Shown one piece after another: positions 38,207 to 46,833 of a stretch of 64,000 nt of DNA (positions are counted from its first letter, which is position 1; every line of letters starts with the position of its first letter). Below the pieces are notes generated by a model. That model made no database searches and was not told where the DNA came from. It saw nothing but the letters and a program-made list of their open reading frames with translations. The position numbers and the translations under genes were made by a program. This DNA is from Pararoseomonas baculiformis (GTDB lineage Bacteria > Pseudomonadota > Alphaproteobacteria > Acetobacterales > Acetobacteraceae): NCBI RefSeq assembly GCF_017813395.1, contig NZ_JAGIZB010000006.1, forward strand, positions 124,001-188,000, read 5' to 3'.

Positions 38207-38806
38207 ATGCGCCGCCCAGCCTTCCGAACCCTTCTTCTGGCCTCATTCCTCCCCCTGGCGGCCTGCGGCACGACAGAACTTCCCATGACCTACAGCCCCT
38301 CCGTCGCACCCCGCCCGGTCGCGACGGCACGTCCGGTGGTCACGGTCGGCACGGTCACGGATGAGCGGCAGGACGGCCAGGCCAACACAGCCCAGTTCGG
38401 CACGATCCGGGGCGGCTACGGAAACCCGCTGCGCCGCCTGGCCGCCCCGCAGCCGGTGGCGGAGGTGGTGGCCCAGGGCTTCCGCGATGCGCTGGCGGCA
38501 CGCGGCCTTCTCGCGGGCGGCGGAAGCGGGGCTTATGAGCTTCGTGTCCGGGTCATCCGGTACAATGCCAACAAGCTCATCCGGACAGAGGCCAATACCC
38601 AGTTCCAGGCCGTCCTCGTCAACCGCGCCACGGGCATTGCCGCCTGGACCGGTGAGGGCCGCTCGGATTTGATCGAGGCGGGCAACATCGTCGCGGCCGG
38701 CATCATCGCCGATCCCGAGGAACTGCGCAGCACCATGCTCCGTTCTATGGCTGCCGCCATCGACCAGATCCTGGATCGGCCCGACTTCCTCGCGGCGCTG
38801 CGGTAA
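38207..38806 (+). CDS. outer-membrane-type lipoprotein of unknown function
   Basis: A 199-residue protein with a lipoprotein signal: LLLASFLPLAAC, lipobox LAAC, cleavage at about residue 20. The mature part (VVTVGTVTDERQDGQANTAQFGTI, ANKLIRTEANTQFQAVLVNR) resembles the YajG-like lipoprotein group: alternating beta strands and an alpha-beta core. The role is unknown; a cell-envelope location is probable. Stand-alone gene. Confidence 0.75.
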   Translation: MRRPAFRTLLLASFLPLAACGTTELPMTYSPSVAPRPVATARPVVTVGTVTDERQDGQANTAQFGTIRGGYGNPLRRLAAPQPVAEVVAQGFRDALAARGLLAGGGSGAYELRVRVIRYNANKLIRTEANTQFQAVLVNRATGIAAWTGEGRSDLIEAGNIVAAGIIADPEELRSTMLRSMAAAIDQILDRPDFLAALR

Positions 38807-38821
38807 ACCCCTGCCCCCCGG

Positions 38822-38844
38822 CCCGGGATGGCTCTCATCCTGGG
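38822..38844. terminator. stem-loop between convergent genes
   Basis: CCCGGGATG pairs with CATCCTGGG (one G-U) around a 5-base loop, between the lipoprotein gene and the convergent alpha/beta hydrolase gene. No clear T run. Confidence 0.4.
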
Positions 38845-38926
38845 TCGATCGGGCCGGCCCCCACCCGCCACCGGCCAACGCGCCTTCCTCACCACCCAGG
38901 AGCTGGGCTTGGGGCGGCCGCCCGCC

Positions 38927-39925
38927 TTACCAGAGCGGCAGCGGCATCCGGACCCAGGCCTCCCCCGTCCTGTCCGCCCCCGAGGGAAGGGGCGCGGCGG
39001 GCCGCTCCATCCAGGCCAGCATGTCCCCGATCACGGTCGGCGCCTGCAGGTCCCGCAGCGGCATGTGGTACACGCCGTTGTAGAAGGCGATCCGGGCCGG
39101 CACCCCGGGTGGGATGCGGTCCAGCAGGGCCCGTGTCGCGACCGGCGGCACAAGCTGGTCCCGTGCGCCATAGACCAGCAGCACGGGTGGCATGCCGGGC
39201 CGCAGCCGCGCCCCGGCGGCCAGGGCATCGTCCATCAGGTCCACCAGCCCCTTGGTCGTGTCCACCCGCGTCTCGCGGATGGTCAGCGGGTCCCGGGCCA
39301 TGCGCTGCAGGGCGCGCATGTTGTCCGTGGGCACGATGCCGGGCACGTAGGAGGCCACGGCCACGCGGGGCACCACATGGGCCAGCATGTCCAGCAGCCC
39401 TGAAGCCAGCCTGGGCATGGTCACGCGTCCCCAGACCGCGGGGGCCAGCAGCACATAGCCCTGGGCCGGCGGCGGCTCGGGCCGCGTGGAAGCCAGCAGC
39501 AGCACCGCCCCGCCCATGCTCTCGCCCAGCAGAAAGAGCGGCGCATCCGGGTGCCGCGCCTTCACCAGCCGCGCGGCGGTCACCGCATCGGCCGCCAGGG
39601 TCGGCGATCCCGGCCACACCCCCCTGTGCGGCGCCCCGCCGAAGCCCCGCTGGTCATAGGCATAGACCGCCACCCCCGCCTCGTTCAGCGCCGGGGCTGG
39701 CTCGGTCATGAAGTTGCGGCTGTCGTTGAAGCCATGCAGGCAGAGCAGCACGGCCTTGGGCGCCCCGTCCGGCAGCCAACTACGCAGGGGCAGCCGCGCT
39801 CCGTCCTCCATCACCAGCGCATCATCGCCCAGGATGGCATCCGCGATGCGGGGACCGGCGGGAATCAGCTGGGGCGTGCAGCCGGCCAGCGGCAGGGCGA
39901 GAAGGGCGCGGCGGGGCAGGGGCAT
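38927..39925 (-). CDS. alpha/beta hydrolase lipoprotein (lysophospholipase/monoacylglycerol lipase-like)
   Basis: A 332-residue serine hydrolase with a lipoprotein signal ending LALPLAGC, so probably anchored in the envelope. The catalytic pattern is LCLHGFNDSRNFM (oxyanion hole), nucleophile elbow LGESMGGAVLL, DQLVPP with the acid and GVYHMPLRD with the histidine. YDQRGFGGAPHRG is typical of the lysophospholipase/monoglyceride lipase branch. It lies downstream of a LutA-type gene and an acylase gene on the same strand, 64 bases apart, and could be co-transcribed with them. Confidence 0.88.
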   Translation of the reverse strand: MPLPRRALLALPLAGCTPQLIPAGPRIADAILGDDALVMEDGARLPLRSWLPDGAPKAVLLCLHGFNDSRNFMTEPAPALNEAGVAVYAYDQRGFGGAPHRGVWPGSPTLAADAVTAARLVKARHPDAPLFLLGESMGGAVLLLASTRPEPPPAQGYVLLAPAVWGRVTMPRLASGLLDMLAHVVPRVAVASYVPGIVPTDNMRALQRMARDPLTIRETRVDTTKGLVDLMDDALAAGARLRPGMPPVLLVYGARDQLVPPVATRALLDRIPPGVPARIAFYNGVYHMPLRDLQAPTVIGDMLAWMERPAAPLPSGADRTGEAWVRMPLPLW

Positions 39926-39989
39926 CAGAGCGGGATGTGGGCCCTCGGTGCCGGGCCGTCCATGCCCCGGCGGGCCTTCCCGCGGCGGC

Positions 39990-40763
39990 TCAGCGCCGGT
40001 CCTCGGCCGCCTCGCCGATCGGCGGCACCTCGCCTGTCATGCCCGCCAGCACCTCGGCCACGTGGCGCACCCGCACCTCGCTTGCCTCGCGCTTCAGCCG
40101 CCCGGCCATGTTCAGCAGGCAGCCCATGTCGCCCGCCAGCAGCGTATCCGCCCCGGTGGCGCGGATATCCGCCACCTTGTCCGTCACCATGCGGGTGGAG
40201 ATGTCCGGGTATTTCACGCAGAAGGTGCCGCCGAAGCCGCAGCACAGCTCCGGCTCCGCCAGTTCCTTCACCGTCACGCCCGGCACCTGGGCCAGCAGCT
40301 TCCGCGGCTGCGCCTTCACCCCCAGCTCGCGCAGGCCGGAGCAGCTGTCGTGATAGGCCACCACGCCATCATATGGGGCGCGGGCAACATCCACGCCCAT
40401 GACATCCACCAGAAAGGAGGTCAGTTCATGGGTGCGCGCGGCCAGCGCATCCGCCTTCGCGCGATATTCCGGATCATCCTCGAACAGGCCGGGATAGTGA
40501 TGCGCGATCATCCCCGCGCAGGAGCCCGAGGGCGCAACCACGTAGTCGCAGCCCCGGAACTCGTCGATCACGGCCCGCGCCAGGTCCCGCGCCGCCGCCC
40601 GGTCCCCGGCATTGTAGCCCGGCTGGCCGCAGCAGGTCTGGCCCGCCGGCACCTGCACCTCGCACCCTGCCTGCTCCAGCAGCTTGATCGCCGCGAAGCC
40701 GACCGTGGGCCGGTACAGATCAACGAGGCAGGTGACGAACAGGGCGACGCGGGGCTTGGACAT
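39990..40763 (-). CDS. LutA/YkgE-type (Fe-S) oxidoreductase with two CCG domains
   Basis: A 257-residue cysteine-rich protein of the lactate-utilisation LutA (YkgE) family. It begins RVALFVTCLVDLYRPTVGF. The two cysteine-rich CCG motifs are QTCCGQPGYNAGD and ELCCGFGGTFCVKYPDIS, with single cysteines in SGSCAGMI and YHDSCSGL. LutA normally works with LutB and LutC in oxidation of L-lactate. Neither partner is in the window, so its redox partners are unknown. The start is ATG 40763. It lies 109 bases after the acylase gene. Confidence 0.88.
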   Translation of the reverse strand: MSKPRVALFVTCLVDLYRPTVGFAAIKLLEQAGCEVQVPAGQTCCGQPGYNAGDRAAARDLARAVIDEFRGCDYVVAPSGSCAGMIAHHYPGLFEDDPEYRAKADALAARTHELTSFLVDVMGVDVARAPYDGVVAYHDSCSGLRELGVKAQPRKLLAQVPGVTVKELAEPELCCGFGGTFCVKYPDISTRMVTDKVADIRATGADTLLAGDMGCLLNMAGRLKREASEVRVRHVAEVLAGMTGEVPPIGEAAEDRR

Positions 40764-40872
40764 CACGGTCAGGATACGCGCCCCGACCGTCCCGCGCCAC
40801 TCGGTCCCGGGGTGAAACCGGGCCCCCTCCACCGGGAAGCCAACGGGCTTCCCGGACCCCGCCTTCGGCCAT

Positions 40873-43176
40873 TCACGGAACCAGCCGCTGCGTGCTCCGC
40901 GCCACGGCCCGCACGGCATCCCAGCCATAGAGCATCGGCACCATCCGCGCCGCGGCCCATTCCGCGTGCTGGTCGGTGTAGTGCGGGCTGCCGGGCTGGC
41001 CGGAAACACCGTGGAACACCGCCCAGCGGCTGTTGTCCCAGTTCCCCACGTCGAAGACATAGCGCGCGAGGGCACCATAGCCCGCCGCCGGCCCCACGGA
41101 GGCCAGCAGCCCGTTCGCCAGCACCGTGTCATTGTCCCCGCCGATAGGCAGGGCCGGCGCGTCTAGCAGCGGCGCCGCCTCCGGGAACTGGGCGGAGAGC
41201 GGGTGCACGAAGCGCGGCCGGTGCGCCTCGCCCCAGGGCGCGGCGGGCTGCCCCGCCACCTCCCGCAGCGCCGCCTGAAGGGCGTCGTCCCAGCTCCATC
41301 CGTCCAGCAGCGAGGCATCGTCCCGCCGCAGCAGGTTGGGCAGGGTCCACCAGAGCTGGTTCATCGGCACCACGCCCGGTGCCACCGCCAGCCAGGGATG
41401 CGAACCCGCGCCGGAAAGCCCGCTCCGCTCCGCCAGGATCCGCGTCAGCGCCCGGCGCAGCGCGACATACTCGGTCGGCGCGGTGGCGCCCGCCTCCATC
41501 CGCCCATCCCAGGCCAGCAGCCGCTGCCGCATGGCCTCCGCCTCGCCCTCCGCCGCCGGCATGGCCGCCAGCCGCGCCTTCAGCAGCGCCGCATTGGGGG
41601 AGAGCGTGTCGCCATGGATCCCCGCCGCATCCTCCGGCCCGAAATCGGGCATCTCCCGCAGCCGTTCCAGGATGCGCGCGGCGCGATAGGGCGGGTGGCA
41701 ATCCGTGCAGAGGTAGTCCGGATGGTCATCCGCCACCACGCGGTTGTTGGCGGTGACGAGCATGCCCTCCTGCGGGTCGATCACGCGGGGCATGTCGTCA
41801 TGCGCGATCCAGCCCTGCCAGGAATGCTCGCCCGTCCACCCCGGCATCGGGAGCCACCCGCTCTCGCGCGGGCGCCGCGGCACGCGGGCGCGCACCAGAT
41901 GCCCGATATGCCCGGCCGTGTCCGCCGCGACGAGGTTGTGGTCGATCAGCCCCCAGCCCCGCGTCGCCTCGAACAGCCCTTCCACGCTTTCCGCGCCGGT
42001 CATGCGCGGCAGGCAGTCGAAGGAGAGATCCGTCTCCGCGAATTGCACGGAGCGCAGCGAAAGCGCCGTGCCCGCGCGCGCATCACCGGCGATCACCGGG
42101 CCGTTCGGAGTCTCCAGCACCTCGAAGCGCCGCGCGTCCCCGCCGCGAACCTGGATGCTCTCCTCGCGCCGTCGCACCGGCACCCATTCCCCGGCATGCA
42201 TCACCTGCGACGCATCGGCGTCGAAACGCTCCAGGAACACGTCGTGGATGTCCATGAAGGCATGCGTCACGCAATAGGCCACGCGCCCGTTCTGCGCGAA
42301 ATGCGGGAAGCCCGGCACGCCCGGCACGGTCAGCCCGATCATGTCGAAGGCATCGCAGGCCACATGATGCTGCGCATACATGTTCGGCATCTCGAACACC
42401 CGGTGCGGGTCGCCCGCCAGCACCGGCCGCCCCGTGCCGCTGCGCGAAGGCCCAACCGCCCAGTTGTTGCTGCCGCCGCCCGTCTCGTCCCCGGGCAGGC
42501 CGAGGGATTCCAGCAGCGCGCCGATGGCTGGCGAAAGCGCCGCCAGATCCGCCTCGAAGCGCTGCGCCTCCGCGCCTGGCGGAATGCAGAGCAGGTCGCG
42601 CCCGCCATCGTCGTAGCGCAGCTTGCCGACATTCCCCGCGCCCACCACGGGCAGCGCCGCGGCGCGCCACAGCTTGAACCAGACCGATCCCATCAGCAGC
42701 CCAAGGCGCCGCATCACCGCGATGCTGTGCCACCCCTCCCAGGGCTCCGGCTTCGCGTCCAGCAGGCCATATTCCGCCGGCAGCGGCGCGCCGGAGGCGA
42801 CGAAGGCATTCACCCCCGCCGCATAGGAATCCAGCATCGCGCGCGCGGCCTCGCCCAGCGCCGCATGGTCGCGCCGGCAGGCTGCCTCCATCCCCAGGCG
42901 CCGCACGAGGATATCCGCTTCCGCAGCGCCCGCGCCCAGCCATTCCGCCGCGCGCCCCAGGGCGCGGCGCCGCGTCAGCTCCATCTGGAACAACCGGTCC
43001 TGCGCATGCACGAAGCCCAGCGCGAGCCAGGCATCGCCTGTCGCGCCCGCGCGGATATGCGGAATGCCATAGGTGTCGCGCAGAACCTCCACCGGCCCGG
43101 AAAGGCCGGGCAGGCGCAGCTCCCCCTCCATCGGCGGCAGCGCGGCCTGCAATGTCTGCGCATCGAATACCGGCAT
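40873..43176 (-). CDS. penicillin acylase family (Ntn-hydrolase) amidase without signal peptide
   Basis: A 767-residue amidohydrolase of the penicillin G/V acylase superfamily. The family cleaves itself between alpha and beta chains; here the site would be GGG|SNNWAV with Ser236 as N-terminal nucleophile. RDTYGIPHIRAGATGDAWLALGF (in two parts) and HAQDRLFQMELTRRRALGR are the conserved N-terminal motifs. GDPHRVFEMPNMYAQHH and TANNRVVADDHPDYL follow. Most homologues are exported, but this N-terminus (MPVFDAQTLQAALPP) has no signal, so it probably works in the cytoplasm. It is divergent from an importer operon with a shared 101-bp control region. I infer that it hydrolyses an imported amide; the substrate is unknown. 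Confidence 0.88.
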   Translation of the reverse strand: MPVFDAQTLQAALPPMEGELRLPGLSGPVEVLRDTYGIPHIRAGATGDAWLALGFVHAQDRLFQMELTRRRALGRAAEWLGAGAAEADILVRRLGMEAACRRDHAALGEAARAMLDSYAAGVNAFVASGAPLPAEYGLLDAKPEPWEGWHSIAVMRRLGLLMGSVWFKLWRAAALPVVGAGNVGKLRYDDGGRDLLCIPPGAEAQRFEADLAALSPAIGALLESLGLPGDETGGGSNNWAVGPSRSGTGRPVLAGDPHRVFEMPNMYAQHHVACDAFDMIGLTVPGVPGFPHFAQNGRVAYCVTHAFMDIHDVFLERFDADASQVMHAGEWVPVRRREESIQVRGGDARRFEVLETPNGPVIAGDARAGTALSLRSVQFAETDLSFDCLPRMTGAESVEGLFEATRGWGLIDHNLVAADTAGHIGHLVRARVPRRPRESGWLPMPGWTGEHSWQGWIAHDDMPRVIDPQEGMLVTANNRVVADDHPDYLCTDCHPPYRAARILERLREMPDFGPEDAAGIHGDTLSPNAALLKARLAAMPAAEGEAEAMRQRLLAWDGRMEAGATAPTEYVALRRALTRILAERSGLSGAGSHPWLAVAPGVVPMNQLWWTLPNLLRRDDASLLDGWSWDDALQAALREVAGQPAAPWGEAHRPRFVHPLSAQFPEAAPLLDAPALPIGGDNDTVLANGLLASVGPAAGYGALARYVFDVGNWDNSRWAVFHGVSGQPGSPHYTDQHAEWAAARMVPMLYGWDAVRAVARSTQRLVP

Positions 43177-43230
43177 TCCCGTTCTCCTCCCCGTGCCGGG
43201 GTGAGTGTGAAACCGGGTTGCAGCCGTGTC

Positions 43231-43241
43231 GATATATCAAA
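43231..43241. promoter_or_regulatory. candidate GntR operator, copy 1 (GATATATCAAA)
   Basis: GATATATC is an 8-bp palindrome followed by AAA, lying in the divergent control region between the acylase and the ABC importer operon. The identical 11 bases recur at 52856-52866 before the aminotransferase gene. In DNA this rich in GC an 11-mer with nine A/T bases is rare, and both copies sit in front of genes of this locus, which also encodes a GntR regulator. Confidence 0.6.
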
Positions 43242-43277
43242 TAGCATCCGCGCCGAACCGCCGCTGAAGGAGCCGGG

Positions 43278-44369
43278 ATGGGGGTCACGAACGGGCAGCA
43301 GGGCCGCGTGGCGGTGCAGGATCTCGTCAAGCGTTTCGGCCCGGTGAATGCCGTGGACCATGTCTCGCTCGAGGTCAGCTCCGGCGAGTTCCTGGCGCTG
43401 CTCGGCCCTTCCGGCTCGGGCAAGACCACCATCCTCATGGCCATCGCCGGATTCGAATACCCGGACGAGGGCCGCATCCTCATCGGGGACGAGGACATCA
43501 CCTGGGCACCGCCGAACAGGCGGAACCTGGGCATGGTGTTCCAGCGCTACACGCTCTTCCCGCATATGAGCGTGCTGGAGAACATCGCCTTCCCACTGAA
43601 GATGCGCGGCATCGGCCGCGCCGAGCGCGAGGAACGCGCCCGCGCCGCGCTGGCCACGGTGCGGCTGGGCCAGATGGGGGACCGCAGGCCCGCCCAGCTC
43701 TCCGGCGGCCAGCAGCAGCGCGTCGCCATCGCCCGCGCCATCGTTTACCAGCCCCGCGTCCTGCTGATGGACGAGCCCCTCTCCGCGCTCGACAAGAACC
43801 TGCGGGAGGAGATGCAGATCGAGATCAAGCATCTGCAGCGCGAGATCGGCATCACCGTCATCTTCGTCACCCATGACCAGACCGAGGCGCTGACCATGGC
43901 GGACCGCGTGGCGGTGCTGGACCATGGCCGCCTGCAGCAGCTCGGCGCCCCGCGCGACCTCTATGAGGCGCCGGAAACGGTCTTCGTCGCCGGCTTCATC
44001 GGCGAGACCAATTTCTGCGAGGGCCGCATCCCCCACGCCGCCCGCCCGGGCGAGCCCGTCTCCGTCGCGCTTCTCGGCGGCGGGCAGATGGACGCCGTCG
44101 CCGCCCAGCCCCTGCCGGCCGGCCAGCTCATCAAGGTCGCCCTTCGCCCCGAGCGCCTGCGCGTGCTGCCGGCGGGCAACGAAACGGCCACGGCGCGGGT
44201 CACGGAAGCGATCTATGCCGGCAACGCCACCACGCTGATGCTGGAAGGGCAGGGCGGGCAGCTTCTCCGCGCCCGCATCCCCGCCGGCGCCGGCCTGCAT
44301 GAGCCGCGCCCGGGCGATGCCGTGCGCCTTTCCTGGCAGACCGCCGACGCCCGGGCCTTCATCGCATGA
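43278..44369 (+). CDS. ABC transporter ATP-binding protein, PotA (polyamine/CUT1-like) type
   Basis: A 363-residue ATPase energising import. Walker A is [12 protein letters not shown]-loop [14 protein letters not shown], signature [14 protein letters not shown], Walker [14 protein letters not shown], and H-loop FVTHDQTEA. Residues about 240-363 form the TOBE domain ([23 protein letters not shown]). This domain layout is that of spermidine/putrescine importers, although related systems carry other amines, phosphonates or iron. GGAG precedes the start. Its stop overlaps the first permease start (ATGA). First gene of the locus operon. Confidence 0.95.
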   Translation: MGVTNGQQGRVAVQDLVKRFGPVNAVDHVSLEVSSGEFLALLGPSGSGKTTILMAIAGFEYPDEGRILIGDEDITWAPPNRRNLGMVFQRYTLFPHMSVLENIAFPLKMRGIGRAEREERARAALATVRLGQMGDRRPAQLSGGQQQRVAIARAIVYQPRVLLMDEPLSALDKNLREEMQIEIKHLQREIGITVIFVTHDQTEALTMADRVAVLDHGRLQQLGAPRDLYEAPETVFVAGFIGETNFCEGRIPHAARPGEPVSVALLGGGQMDAVAAQPLPAGQLIKVALRPERLRVLPAGNETATARVTEAIYAGNATTLMLEGQGGQLLRARIPAGAGLHEPRPGDAVRLSWQTADARAFIA

Positions 44370-45238
44370 GCGGCGGCCGCCCCTCCTGGTTCTTCCTCGG
44401 CGGCCGTCGCTACAGCCCGGCGGCCAGCCTCATGCTGGCGGCGCCCTTTCTTCTCCTCATCGCCATCATCTTCATCCTGCCCCTGGCGACGCTGCTGCAT
44501 GAAAGCGCCTTCGTCCCCGGGCCGACCACGGCGCATTACGCCCGCGCCTTCGAGGAACCCGTCTATCTCCGCGTCATGCTCCGCACGCTCTGGATCGCGG
44601 TGCTCGTCACGGCGCTGGCCCTCGTTCTCGCCTGGCCCATGGCCTGGGTGATGTCGCGCAGCACCGGCATCGGCCTCGCATTGCTGGCCGCCGCCGTGCT
44701 GCTGCCGCTCTGGACCTCCGTCCTCGTCCGCACCTATGCCTGGATGGTCCTGCTGCAGCGCAACGGCGTCATCAACCAGCTCCTGCAGGGGGCCGGGCTG
44801 ATCGATGCCCCCATGCGCCTCCTCTATACGCAGGGCGCGGTGGTGCTCGCGATGGCGCATGTGCTGCTGCCCTTCATGGTGCTGCCCATCTATTCCGCGC
44901 TGAAAGGCATTCCGGAGGATTACGCCCGCGCCGCCCAGATGCTCGGCGCCTCCGCCTGGTCCACCTTCCGCGAGGTGATCTGGCCCCTCGCCCTCCCCGG
45001 CGTGACCTCGGGCTGCCTGATGGTCTTCCTCCTGGCGCTGGGCTTCTTCGTCACCCCCGCCCTGATCGGCGGCCCGCAGCAGATGATGATCGCCACCCTT
45101 GTCTCCCAGCAGGTGCGGGAGATGCTGGACTGGCCCTTCGCCGGCGCGCTGGTGGGAATCCTTCTCGTCTTCGTCCTGGGCATCACCATCCTCTTCAAGC
45201 GCGCCGTGCGGCTCGACCGCTTCGTGGGGTCGGCATGA
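44366..45238 (+). CDS. ABC transporter permease, PotB type
   Basis: A 290-residue inner-membrane protein with six predicted helices. The first helix is LMLAAPFLLLIAIIFILPLA. The cytoplasmic EAA-type loop contacting the ATPase is RAAQMLGASAWSTFREVIWP. It overlaps its neighbours by four bases on both sides, so the three transport genes form one translational unit. With the partner permease it would form the channel. Confidence 0.95.
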   Translation: MSGGRPSWFFLGGRRYSPAASLMLAAPFLLLIAIIFILPLATLLHESAFVPGPTTAHYARAFEEPVYLRVMLRTLWIAVLVTALALVLAWPMAWVMSRSTGIGLALLAAAVLLPLWTSVLVRTYAWMVLLQRNGVINQLLQGAGLIDAPMRLLYTQGAVVLAMAHVLLPFMVLPIYSALKGIPEDYARAAQMLGASAWSTFREVIWPLALPGVTSGCLMVFLLALGFFVTPALIGGPQQMMIATLVSQQVREMLDWPFAGALVGILLVFVLGITILFKRAVRLDRFVGSA

Positions 45239-46065
45239 GGAGCCGCGCGCAACGCCATAACCGCGCCGGGCGCATGGCGCTGAATGCCGCGGCCTATGCC
45301 GTCACGGTCTTCCTGCTGCTGCCCACCCTCATCATCGCCCCCATGTCGGTGGGCCCCGAGCGCCTGCTGAGCTTCCCGCCCAAAGGCTTCTCGCTGCGCT
45401 GGTATGCCGAATATTTCCAGGACACCGACTGGATCCGCGCCACCCTCTTCAGCGCCGAGGCGGGCCTCATCTCGGCGGTCTGCGCCACGGTCATCGGCAC
45501 CATGCTCGCCCTCGCCCTGGTGCGCGGCCGCCTGCCCGGCAAGGGCCTGATCGAGCTGCTGGTCATCGGCCCCGTCATCGTCCCGCACATCGCCCTGGCC
45601 GTCGCGATGTTCCTGGTCTTCGAGCAGCTGCGCCTGACCGGCTCGCTCATCGGCTTCGCCATGGCGCATACGGTGCTGGCCCTGCCCTTCGTGGTCTTCA
45701 CCGTGCTGGCCGCCCTTTACCGTTTCGATGCGGAGCTGGAGCGCGCCGCGCTGTCCTGCGGCGCCGGCGCCTTCCGCACCTTCCGCTACGTCACGCTGCC
45801 ACTGATCGCGCCGGGTCTCGTCTCCGCCGCGCTCTTTGCCTTCATCATCTCCTTCGACGAGGCGGTGGTCTCCTTCTTCATCTCCGACCTCGACCGCAAG
45901 ACGCTGCCGCGGAAGATGTTCGAGGATATCGACTTCAACATCTCGCCCACCCTTGCCGCCGTCGCCACCATGCTGACCGCCCTCACCATCCTCGCGCTGC
46001 TGATCGGCTACGGGCTGAAGCGCAGCATGGAGCGGCGGGCGCGCGCGGCTGATACAGGACCGTGA
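45235..46065 (+). CDS. ABC transporter permease, PotC type
   Basis: A 276-residue inner-membrane protein with six predicted helices. The EAA loop is RAALSCGAGAFRTFRYVTLP, followed by IAPGLVSAALFAFIISFDEAVVSFF, a segment typical of PotC-type permeases. The stop overlaps or abuts the GntR gene start. Co-translated with the first permease. Confidence 0.95.
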   Translation: MRSRAQRHNRAGRMALNAAAYAVTVFLLLPTLIIAPMSVGPERLLSFPPKGFSLRWYAEYFQDTDWIRATLFSAEAGLISAVCATVIGTMLALALVRGRLPGKGLIELLVIGPVIVPHIALAVAMFLVFEQLRLTGSLIGFAMAHTVLALPFVVFTVLAALYRFDAELERAALSCGAGAFRTFRYVTLPLIAPGLVSAALFAFIISFDEAVVSFFISDLDRKTLPRKMFEDIDFNISPTLAAVATMLTALTILALLIGYGLKRSMERRARAADTGP

Positions 46066-46070
46066 AGACC

Positions 46071-46784
46071 ATGCCCGAAGCGGCAAGAGTGCTCGATTTC
46101 GTCACCCCCATCGGCCGGGAAAACCTGGCCGGCCGTGTCTATGACGAACTTCGCACAGCCCTGTTCGAGGGCCGCATGCGCCCGGGCCAGCGGCTGAAGA
46201 TCCGCGACCTCGCCGCCGCCATGCAGGTTTCCGAAACCCCGGTGCGGGAAGCCGTGGTGCAGCTGGCCCGCGAGCGCGCGCTTCGCCTGGAGGCCGCCCG
46301 CTCCATCACCGTCGCCGGCCTCAGCCTGGAGCAATATCTGGAACTCCGCACCATCCGGCTGGAACTGGAAGGCCTGGCGGCCGAAGCCGCCGCCCTCCGC
46401 ATCTCCCCCAGCGAGCTGGAGGCGCTGGAACGCGCCCACGACACTCTTTCCGAGGCCGAGGAAGCCGGCGAGCCGCTCGCTGCCAATCGCGCCAACTGGG
46501 CCTTCCACCACACGCTCTACGCCGCCGCCGCGATGCCGGAGCTGCTCTCCATCATCGAGAGCATCTGGCTCCGCAACGGCCCCATGCATGCCTTCCTCTA
46601 TCCCGATGCGCGCCCGGCCTATCCGGGCCGGCACCGGCACCTGGACATCATCGAAGGCCTCCGCGCGCGCGACCCGAAGGCCACGCGCGCCGCCCTACGC
46701 GCGGATCTGACGGAGGGCGGCGCCAATCTTGTCGCGCTCCTCGGCCGCATGGAACGCGACGCGGCCTGGGCCACCCCCACCTGA
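46071..46784 (+). CDS. GntR family regulator with FCD ligand domain
   Basis: A 237-residue regulator. The winged helix-turn-helix (residues about 10-75) includes GRVYDELRTALFEGRMRPGQ and RDLAAAMQVSETPVREAVVQL, the GntR signature. The C-terminal FCD domain has the metal-binding pattern in ANWAFHHTLYAAA and RHRHLDIIEGL, so its effector is probably a small carboxylate. It sits in the middle of the catabolic locus between permease and binding-protein genes and is the obvious candidate to bind the two GATATATCAAA motifs. ATG 46071 is chosen; GTG 46062, overlapping the permease stop, is possible. Confidence 0.93.
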   Translation: MPEAARVLDFVTPIGRENLAGRVYDELRTALFEGRMRPGQRLKIRDLAAAMQVSETPVREAVVQLARERALRLEAARSITVAGLSLEQYLELRTIRLELEGLAAEAAALRISPSELEALERAHDTLSEAEEAGEPLAANRANWAFHHTLYAAAAMPELLSIIESIWLRNGPMHAFLYPDARPAYPGRHRHLDIIEGLRARDPKATRAALRADLTEGGANLVALLGRMERDAAWATPT

Positions 46785-46833
46785 CCAGGGGAACCCGGGC
46801 CATTCTTCAACCAACACGGACAGGAGACAGGGC

